Assembly (NCBI GenBank): GCA_014238595.1
Contig: JABAAV010000003.1
Coordinates: forward strand, 1-48,828
DNA: 48,828 nt
Reading direction: 5' to 3'
DNA from: Myxococcales bacterium
GTDB taxonomy: Bacteria; Myxococcota_A; Polyangia; Haliangiales; J016
Shown here piece after piece: positions 43,196 through 48,828 of the stretch. A model generated the notes under the pieces. The model saw only the letters and a list, made by a program, of their open reading frames with translations. It was not told the origin of the DNA and did no database searches. Numbering within the stretch: the first letter of the stretch is position 1; the number at the start of each line of letters is the position of its first letter. A program made the translations under genes and the position numbers.

Positions 43196-44181
43196 CCTTC
43201 TACAATAGCTGTGATGATGTGACGGTTGGATTTTAGCCAATCAACATAATAGTCTGTCTCTTGTTGTTTTTGTAATTCATTGCGTTCAATCAAGTCTTCC
43301 ACTGCTTCTTTGATTAATCCAATTTTTTTAGAAGGAGGAAGATTAAACTCTTTCATAATGCTTGCGCCGAATCCTTTGGGCAATAATGCAGGTTGTTCAT
43401 CCTGTTCTTTTAAAGATTTAATTCGTTGTTCTAGATCATGAATACCTTGTAACAATGTTTGCCGTTTTCCTGGTATTTTAGATGTAATATCGGCACGGGA
43501 TAGGTTGAGCAAATCTTTACAGTAAGGTTCCATATCTTTCGCAAAACGTCGAACAGCAGAGTCTGTCCATGCACGACTGTACTGTGCACATCTTAAATGT
43601 TCTGCAATGAGAAAACGTATCTTTGTTTTTTCTTGTGGTTCAAAAGGAAGTCGTTTTGAAATTTTATCAAACATTTTAGCACCGACTAATGCATGTCCAC
43701 GAAAATGTACGGAACCATTAGGCATAAATGTTCTTGTAGGTACTTTCCCAATATCATGAAGCAGTGCAGCCCATCGCATTGTTACATCGGGAACGGTTTG
43801 TTTGACGACCAATACAGTATGTTCCCAAACATCTTTATGTTTACGCTGACCTTCTTGACGTAAAGCAACGGTTGCTTCTAATTCAGGCAGAAGATATTTG
43901 ATAACTCCAATACGTTGGAGCCATTGTAATGCTTGATCAACATGTTTTCCAGGAAGACATTGTTCAAAACTTGTTTTACAAGCTTGTGGTGCAATCTCTT
44001 TAATTACATCTATTTCTTCACAACAGGATTGAGTTAAATTGAGTCCAGGCCATGCACCTGTCTGAGAAATGTTTTGTGCAATATGAAAAATAAACAACGG
44101 ATCATTTTGAACACAGGATCGTGTGTTGTTTGCGAGATGTAAATCATCGGCAGCGTAAAGCAAATCTTGAACGCTGTTCAT
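43192..44181 (-). CDS. HD-domain protein like a CCA-adding enzyme without its catalytic head
   Basis: The 329 residues resemble the C-terminal two-thirds of CCA-adding/poly(A) polymerase-type proteins: LQRIGVIKYLLPELEA, then an HD phosphohydrolase domain with H121 (WEHT), ALLHDIGK (H142-D143) and HFRGHALVGAKM. There is no nucleotidyltransferase head (no GGxxRD or DxD near the N-terminus), so it is unlikely to add CCA. HD domains act as phosphatases or phosphodiesterases. It is last in a minus-strand operon; gap to the previous gene is 10 bp. Confidence 0.8.
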   Translation of the reverse strand: MNSVQDLLYAADDLHLANNTRSCVQNDPLFIFHIAQNISQTGAWPGLNLTQSCCEEIDVIKEIAPQACKTSFEQCLPGKHVDQALQWLQRIGVIKYLLPELEATVALRQEGQRKHKDVWEHTVLVVKQTVPDVTMRWAALLHDIGKVPTRTFMPNGSVHFRGHALVGAKMFDKISKRLPFEPQEKTKIRFLIAEHLRCAQYSRAWTDSAVRRFAKDMEPYCKDLLNLSRADITSKIPGKRQTLLQGIHDLEQRIKSLKEQDEQPALLPKGFGASIMKEFNLPPSKKIGLIKEAVEDLIERNELQKQQETDYYVDWLKSNRHIITAIVEG

Positions 44182-44191
44182 AAAAGACTCT

Positions 44192-44854
44192 TTACTCGTT
44201 AGGTAGGCGCAAGGTCAAGAGGCTCTGATCATTGAGAGAGGCTTGAGCTAGGATATTTGTTTCGAGTTTGTCCAATATCTTGATAAGATCATGATCAAAA
44301 ACAGATGCAAGTGTTTGACGAGATACACGATAAACACTGGGTGCATCGGCATCATAAGCACAGGAATAATCAAGATAATCATCGGACATCACAATAGATT
44401 GATCGGTGTATGTAATCGGAAATAATCGGCAAATATTAGGTTTAATGCCCTCCATGTTCCAATTTCCTTCTATGGCGGCACGATGAATCGCACAACCCCG
44501 TTGTGAATGTTGCAAAAACACACATCCGGCCTCATCAGATGTTGTTTGTGTCCGAACATGTGCCCCTGTTGGAAAATCTTTGTCAACAATCACGTCATCG
44601 GTAAACCAAGGCAAGTCACGGACTGATTCATTGAGAATACTGCGTAGCTGTTTTGAATGAGATAAAATAGCGTCACGTTCTGCAATATCCACATCTGCAC
44701 CATATTGACAACATGCATCCAATTTAATCGTGTTGTTTTTATGTTTCAATGAACAGGTATGTGTCATGCAATCGGCAACAAGACGACAAACAAAAATAGT
44801 GGGATCAACCCAATTAAATCGTGCATGTGAGATAGCAACAGGCGTTGTTTGCAT
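44192..44854 (-). CDS. YkgJ/DUF3109-type cysteine-cluster protein
   Basis: From ATG 44854 the protein has 220 residues. It shows the cysteine cluster of the YkgJ/DUF3109 group: CCQYGADV, a later CVFLQHSQRGCAIH and KPNICRLFPI, probably binding an Fe-S cluster or zinc. The biochemical role of this family is not known. The frame extends upstream to 45070 over the epimerase gene, but the chosen ATG lies 4 bp after the epimerase stop, as expected in a tight operon. Confidence 0.8.
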   Translation of the reverse strand: MQTTPVAISHARFNWVDPTIFVCRLVADCMTHTCSLKHKNNTIKLDACCQYGADVDIAERDAILSHSKQLRSILNESVRDLPWFTDDVIVDKDFPTGAHVRTQTTSDEAGCVFLQHSQRGCAIHRAAIEGNWNMEGIKPNICRLFPITYTDQSIVMSDDYLDYSCAYDADAPSVYRVSRQTLASVFDHDLIKILDKLETNILAQASLNDQSLLTLRLPNE

Positions 44855-44858
44855 AATA

Positions 44859-45311
44859 TTATTTATGATTGATTTCAACCAATTCAACCAAAGTGCCACC
44901 CATGGCTTTAGGGTGAAGAAACCCGACAAGATGGTTGCCTGCCCCAGGGCGTGGTTCTTGATCAATGATGGGAACGTTATATTTATCAAGGAGTGTCCAT
45001 GCTTGTTTAATATCTGTGACCGCAAAGGCAATATGATGCAGTCCATTGCCGCGCTTGTTGACAAAGTCAACCAGTCCTTTGTTATCAGGTAATGGACAAA
45101 TCAATTCGATGTTGGTTTGATTATTAAATCGAAAAAATCCTACGTCGGTTTGTTGTTCAGAGACGGTTTCTTTATCCGTTAAATCTATCCCGAGTAGATG
45201 ACTCCATGCTTGAGAACATTGATCCATCGATGTTGTTGCAATGGCAATATGATCAATGCCAGTAATGAGATGTCCTAAGAGTGGATGCGAAATTTTTGAA
45301 AAATCAAACAT
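44859..45311 (-). CDS. mce: Methylmalonyl-CoA epimerase
   Basis: This 150-residue VOC-fold protein interconverts (R)- and (S)-methylmalonyl-CoA, linking propionyl-CoA to succinyl-CoA through the B12-dependent mutase. The metal-binding pattern is visible: GIDHIAIAT at the start, GLHHIAFAV in the middle and GGTLVELVEI at the end (His, His, Glu). The frame opens further up at 45368 inside the thiolase gene; ATG 45311 gives the normal N-terminus and lies 5 bp after the thiolase stop. Confidence 0.9.
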   Translation of the reverse strand: MFDFSKISHPLLGHLITGIDHIAIATTSMDQCSQAWSHLLGIDLTDKETVSEQQTDVGFFRFNNQTNIELICPLPDNKGLVDFVNKRGNGLHHIAFAVTDIKQAWTLLDKYNVPIIDQEPRPGAGNHLVGFLHPKAMGGTLVELVEINHK

Positions 45312-45316
45312 GAGAA

Positions 45317-46516
45317 CTAAGAAAGTCCTTCTAAGGTAATGGCAATACCCTGTCCCACACCAATACACATCGCAGCGAGTCCAAATGATTTTTTTGTGCG
45401 ATGGAGTTGATGCATTAACGTTAATGTAATGCGTGCGCCAGAGGCCCCTAACGGATGACCTAATGCAATGGCGCCACCAAGAGGATTGACAATGGCTGGA
45501 TCCAAATTTAATTGATCAATACAAGGAATGGCTTGTGCAGCAAAGGCTTCATTGATTTCAGCGATATCAACATCACTGGCACGCTTTCCAGCTTGTGCTA
45601 ATGCTTTTTTTCCTGCTGGAATTGGGCCTAGTCCCATTAAGGATGGTTCGACACCACAGACGGCTGCACTCACATAGCGTGCTTTAGGTGTCAATGTATA
45701 TTTTTTAAGTGCAGATTCACTCGCAAGTAATACTGCACAAGCACCATCATTTAATCCCGAAGAATTTCCCGCAGTCACCGTGCCGTTTTCAATAAATACA
45801 GGGTGAAGTCGTGTTAAGTCTTCTTGTGTGAGCGATGGGCGTGGATGTTGATCTTCTTGAAACACGATGGATTGTTTTTTTTGTTTGATTGTTAAGGCAA
45901 TAATTTCTTCTTGATGTGCTGCTTTGCCTTTCATTGCTTTTTGTTGAGAGTTCAATGCAAATGCATCTTGTTGCTCTCGTGAAACATTGCATTGTTGAGC
46001 AACACGTTCTGCTGTTTCTCCCATGGGTAATGTTCCAAATTGTTTTTTCATTTTTGGATTGATAAAACGCCATCCCAATGTTGTGTCATAAGCCGTGAGG
46101 TGTTTTTTCATAAAAGGGGTATCTGCTTTAGGCAAGACCCATGGTGCACGTGACATTTGTTCAACACCGCCGGCAATAACAAGATCTGCTGCGCCTGTTT
46201 GGATCATACGTGCAGCATCAATAATGGCTTGCATCCCAGAGCCACACAAACGATTGACTGTAACACCTGGAACACTGACATCGAGTTGCGCCAATAATGC
46301 AGCTTGTCGTGCAATGTTTCGATTGTCTTCACCGGCTTGGTTGGCACAACCGATAATCACATCAGCGGGGGCATCGGGTGCAATTTTTGTACGAGTGACT
46401 AAAGCAGATAACACATGACTGAGTAAATCATCGGCACGAACAGAAGATAGGGCACCACCATGTGTTCCAAATGGGCTGCGAATCCCATCAACTAAATATA
46501 CCGGAGTATGACTCAT
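45317..46516 (-). CDS. Acetyl-CoA acetyltransferase (thiolase)
   Basis: The 399 residues match degradative/biosynthetic thiolases: the nucleophile C91 in VNRLCGSGMQAI, the GHPLGASGAR histidine and the second catalytic cysteine in CIGVGQG. The segment NEAFAAQ is also typical. It is next to methylmalonyl-CoA epimerase (5-bp gap), which suggests a role in odd-chain, branched-chain or short-chain acyl-CoA breakdown. Chain-length preference cannot be told from sequence. Confidence 0.92.
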   Translation of the reverse strand: MSHTPVYLVDGIRSPFGTHGGALSSVRADDLLSHVLSALVTRTKIAPDAPADVIIGCANQAGEDNRNIARQAALLAQLDVSVPGVTVNRLCGSGMQAIIDAARMIQTGAADLVIAGGVEQMSRAPWVLPKADTPFMKKHLTAYDTTLGWRFINPKMKKQFGTLPMGETAERVAQQCNVSREQQDAFALNSQQKAMKGKAAHQEEIIALTIKQKKQSIVFQEDQHPRPSLTQEDLTRLHPVFIENGTVTAGNSSGLNDGACAVLLASESALKKYTLTPKARYVSAAVCGVEPSLMGLGPIPAGKKALAQAGKRASDVDIAEINEAFAAQAIPCIDQLNLDPAIVNPLGGAIALGHPLGASGARITLTLMHQLHRTKKSFGLAAMCIGVGQGIAITLEGLS

Positions 46517-46525
46517 GATGTTTGT

Positions 46526-46819
46526 TTATTTTGTTCGTGTGTCCCACAATGAATCAAAACGATAAATGCCAGTATTATGTCCATCTGAAAAGGTTATACG
46601 AACACCATAGTTTCCGATAAGTTCCATATCAGTCACGCGAATATCTTCTGGGATAGAGTCTGGCTCAATGAGCTTCTGACCTGATACCTCATGAACACAA
46701 AACGCACAATTACAGAGAAGACGCAGATCACGAGGTGTTCTATTGTCGGGTTTGTTGTCTTCCCAAATGATGGAGACTTCTGCACGATTTAGTGCCAATA
46801 TTTTCACAGGTGTATTCAT
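46526..46819 (-). CDS. DUF971 (GBBH-like N-terminal domain) protein
   Basis: From ATG 46819 this is a 97-residue single-domain protein. Family features are IIWEDN, the LRLLCNCAFC pair of cysteines and the C-terminal TFSDGHNTGIYRFDSL. The domain is found alone in many bacteria and as the N-terminal part of eukaryotic gamma-butyrobetaine hydroxylase; in bacteria it is often placed near Fe-S-related genes. The longer frame to 46984 overlaps queC and is not used. It lies 7 bp after queC. Confidence 0.85.
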   Translation of the reverse strand: MNTPVKILALNRAEVSIIWEDNKPDNRTPRDLRLLCNCAFCVHEVSGQKLIEPDSIPEDIRVTDMELIGNYGVRITFSDGHNTGIYRFDSLWDTRTK

Positions 46820-46826
46820 GCGCTGA

Positions 46827-47534
46827 CTATACAGGATGTTGGGTATACTTTGTTGGATTAGGGATCCCTGAAGATTCAAAGCCTTTTTTACGTAAAATAC
46901 AGGCATCACAAAGACCGCATGCTCCATCTTGTTGCGGATCATAGCAGGAATGGGTGAGACCATAATCAATGCCAAGAGCGGCACCTTTTTGTATAATTTG
47001 GGCTTTAGTCCAATGAATCAGCGGTGCATGAATCACGAAAGGTGCACGTTTATTAGCCGCCACTGATGTTGCTTGGTTTGCTGTTTGAATAAAGGTGTTC
47101 AAAAAATCTTGGCTACAATCAGGGTATCCACTGGCATCTAATGTGTTAATGCCTATAAAAATAGCATCTGCATGAAGTGTTTCTGCCCAAGATACGGCAA
47201 GACTTAAAAAGATTAAATTTCGTGCAGGGACATAGGTGGCTGGAATATCACCCTGTCGATGAATTTCTTCTTCAGGACGGGATTTGGGAACAGCGATCGA
47301 ATCTTTAGTTAATGCAGAATCTGCAATGGTATCCAATACTAATGGAAAAATATGATGCTTTGTGACCTGATATGTCGTGGCAATTGTGGATGCCGCCTGA
47401 ATTTCATGTTGATGGCGCTGACCATAGTCAATGGTCAGGGCATAGCAAGAAAAGCCTTGTTCTTGAGCGATTGCCAAGGTTGTGGTGGAATCAAGACCGC
47501 CAGATAAAAGAACAACTGCTTTGGGATTGGACAT
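46827..47534 (-). CDS. queC: 7-cyano-7-deazaguanine synthase
   Basis: QueC turns carboxydeazaguanine into preQ0 with ATP and ammonia, in the queuosine tRNA-modification pathway. The 235 residues from ATG 47534 have the PP-loop SGGLDSTTTLA (11-21) and the zinc-binding C-terminal cysteines in CYDPQQDGACGLCDAC. The open frame extends to 47642, but the extra part does not look like QueC. It is the first gene of the minus-strand operon that runs to 43192. No queD, queE or queF is in the window. Confidence 0.94.
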   Translation of the reverse strand: MSNPKAVVLLSGGLDSTTTLAIAQEQGFSCYALTIDYGQRHQHEIQAASTIATTYQVTKHHIFPLVLDTIADSALTKDSIAVPKSRPEEEIHRQGDIPATYVPARNLIFLSLAVSWAETLHADAIFIGINTLDASGYPDCSQDFLNTFIQTANQATSVAANKRAPFVIHAPLIHWTKAQIIQKGAALGIDYGLTHSCYDPQQDGACGLCDACILRKKGFESSGIPNPTKYTQHPV

Positions 47535-47648
47535 GATAGAGGTTTGTACCACGATGTTATTTGATCGTGCATAGACCCATGTGTCAAAAAAACAGTCCAT
47601 GTATAAAGATTTGATCTTATTGTAGAGCAGTATAGACTGCAAACCATC

Positions 47649-48134
47649 ATGAGAGCATCGATGATGATAGCAATGATAAGCCTTGCAAGTGTTATATCTT
47701 GTACGCCTGAGATTGGTTCATCTTGTGTGTTGGCTAGTGATTGCTCTACGACCAATGATAGGATTTGTGATCTAACGCAAAGCGGTGGCTATTGCACCGT
47801 TATTGGATGTGACGCTGATTCTTGTCCAGAAGGATCTGTTTGTGTGCAATTCTTTCCACATGAAAACCAAAGCCGTATATGCAACCCTGATACCGAAGAT
47901 GACACAACTGATGATTGTAATCGATCAGAGACCTGTTCATTAAACGGGTATTGTGTTTTTCGATCATCAGAGATTCGCTATTGTATGGCGACATGTGACA
48001 GCGAAGATATGTGTCGTTCCAATTATGAATGTCGCGATCGTGACTTGATGCGCGAGCATGGTGGTCAAGTGTTGTCGTCTGATTCCAATCAAGACCCGCA
48101 AGCGTTCTGCGCAGAAAAACCAGATAACCAGTAA
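47649..48134 (+). CDS. Cysteine-rich secreted lipoprotein, function unknown
   Basis: The 161 residues start with a lipoprotein signal (ISLASVISC, cysteine at 18), followed by a mature part with about 17 more cysteines in short-spaced blocks such as CPEGSVC, CSLNGYC and CDSEDMC. Spacing suggests disulfide-rich EGF-like or notch-like knots. The Asp/Glu-rich middle (DTEDDTTDDC) could bind metal. Lipid-anchored Cys-rich proteins of this type are common in myxobacteria-like genomes. It diverges from queC and is followed 10 bp later by the permease gene. Confidence 0.7.
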   Translation: MRASMMIAMISLASVISCTPEIGSSCVLASDCSTTNDRICDLTQSGGYCTVIGCDADSCPEGSVCVQFFPHENQSRICNPDTEDDTTDDCNRSETCSLNGYCVFRSSEIRYCMATCDSEDMCRSNYECRDRDLMREHGGQVLSSDSNQDPQAFCAEKPDNQ

Positions 48135-48144
48135 CGTAACTTCT

Positions 48145-48828
48145 ATGGCAGGGTTTCTGTTACAACGTGTTGCATCGGGGATGACAGCGATGTTAGGCGT
48201 TTCCGTTTTAGTTTTTATTTCGCTGCATGCTGTTCCTGGCGATCCTGTTGATCATCTGACGGGCGGAGAAGCAACACCTGAACAGCGTGAAGCCATGCGA
48301 GAATGTATGAATCTCGATAAATCGATGTGGGTACAATGGAGTATTTTTGTTGAAAATATTTTTGATGGAAGTTTAGGGTATCAATGCCCTGATCCAGAAA
48401 GTAAACCCACTGTTTCTGATCGGATTGCCTATGTTTTCCCTTACACGGCCGAGCTTGCATTGGGCGGTATTTTGCTTGCGATTTTGTTTGCATTACCTTT
48501 AGGCATCATCGCAGGATTGTATGCAGGAAGTTGGATAGATACATTAACAGCGTTGGTCGCCTTGGCAGGGCTTTCGGTTCATACCTCGTTTATGGGCTTG
48601 GTGTGTTTGATGATTTTTTATGTGGATTTGCAATGGTTACCAGGTCCTTCGTTTCCTGATGCTGAGTTTGCGTTAGTGTTGCCAGCCTTTGTGATTGGAA
48701 CACATTTAATGGCAATGATTGCGCGGATGACGCGTACATCTTTGATGAATGTTCTTTCTGAAGATTACATTCGAACAGCACGATCCAAAGGGCTTTCTGG
48801 TTTTGCGGTGACCATCAAACATGGTCTT
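48145..48828 (+). CDS. DppB/OppB-type ABC transporter permease (3' end missing)
   Basis: The frame from ATG 48145 is open to the window edge (228 codons). It has an N-terminal helix (GVSVLVFISLHAVPGDPVDH) and then several membrane helices. GDPV and the RTARSKGLSG coupling-helix motif near the edge match the inner-membrane permease of oligopeptide/dipeptide/nickel importers. The partner permease, ATPases and binding protein presumably follow outside the window, so the substrate is unknown. A lipid-anchored Cys-rich protein lies directly upstream. Confidence 0.9.
   Translation, partial: MAGFLLQRVASGMTAMLGVSVLVFISLHAVPGDPVDHLTGGEATPEQREAMRECMNLDKSMWVQWSIFVENIFDGSLGYQCPDPESKPTVSDRIAYVFPYTAELALGGILLAILFALPLGIIAGLYAGSWIDTLTALVALAGLSVHTSFMGLVCLMIFYVDLQWLPGPSFPDAEFALVLPAFVIGTHLMAMIARMTRTSLMNVLSEDYIRTARSKGLSGFAVTIKHGL

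Noticed and set aside
43192..44181. Annotation as a complete CCA tRNA nucleotidyltransferase.
   Set aside because: The catalytic nucleotidyltransferase head with its GG and DxD motifs is absent from the open frame and from the sequence just upstream, which encodes another protein.
46146..46154. A GCACGTGAC core that might be another parS site.
   Set aside because: It lies in the thiolase gene and only the CACGTG centre matches; the flanking TTT/AAA arms are missing.

Overview
The window looks like the replication-origin region of a Gram-negative, AT-rich, deltaproteobacteria-like bacterium. The taxonomic hints are: the classic dnaA / rpmH-rnpA-yidD-yidC-jag-mnmE order; a long YidC with a periplasmic domain; MurA; lipoproteins built from leucine-rich 'receptor L-like' repeats; a PEGA-tailed Ser/Thr kinase with an HRDISPHN catalytic loop of the kind common in myxobacteria; and a type III secretion export-gate protein. 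I would place it near Myxococcota/Bradymonadota, but the phylum is an inference.

Layout. 1-1591: partial dnaA (minus) and rpmH (plus) diverge across a 398-bp AT-rich gap that is the likely oriC; it holds an 11-bp direct repeat and a perfect 14-bp-stem hairpin. 1601-5799: rnpA, yidD, yidC, jag and mnmE. 5825-9175: biotin genes bioF, bioA and bioD. 9176-9845: a non-coding block with nine copies of the ParB-binding site parS at an exact 70-bp period, with a second inverted repeat in every spacer. 9846-11739: tsaD and rsmA. 11774-14272 (minus): two tandem leucine-rich lipoprotein genes, the relic of a third copy, and a zinc-ribbon membrane protein. 14666-16871: a PEGA-domain Ser/Thr kinase converging on rnhB. 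17132-19362: a DapL-like aminotransferase, folK and a hexapeptide N-acetyltransferase. 19375-23310 (minus): a C45-family Ntn hydrolase, a FecCD/BtuCD-type importer pair and thiD.

23503-31654 is a CoA-metabolism block: a crotonase-fold protein, two acyl-CoA dehydrogenases, a zinc alcohol dehydrogenase, a fused CoA-transferase-like protein and an SDR oxidoreductase, interrupted by a fourth leucine-rich lipoprotein. Several members lack the expected catalytic acids (both glutamates of the crotonase; the YEGT glutamate of the first dehydrogenase; the transferase glutamate), so the pathway is probably not plain beta-oxidation. 31679-33148 is RNase G. 33336-39785 is a branched-chain-type 2-oxoacid dehydrogenase operon with E1alpha, E1beta, E2, a second E1alpha, E3 and the lipoyl-transfer gene lipB.

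39837-48828: murA and an isolated sctV diverge. A compact minus-strand operon follows (queC, DUF971, thiolase, methylmalonyl-CoA epimerase, DUF3109/YkgJ-like, and an HD protein that resembles a tRNA nucleotidyltransferase without its catalytic head). Last come a cysteine-rich lipoprotein and the start of a DppB-type ABC permease cut by the window edge.

The strongest unusual signal is the 70-bp-period parS array about 8 kb from the putative origin, which resembles a plasmid centromere more than ordinary scattered chromosomal parS sites. No parA or parB gene is in the window.
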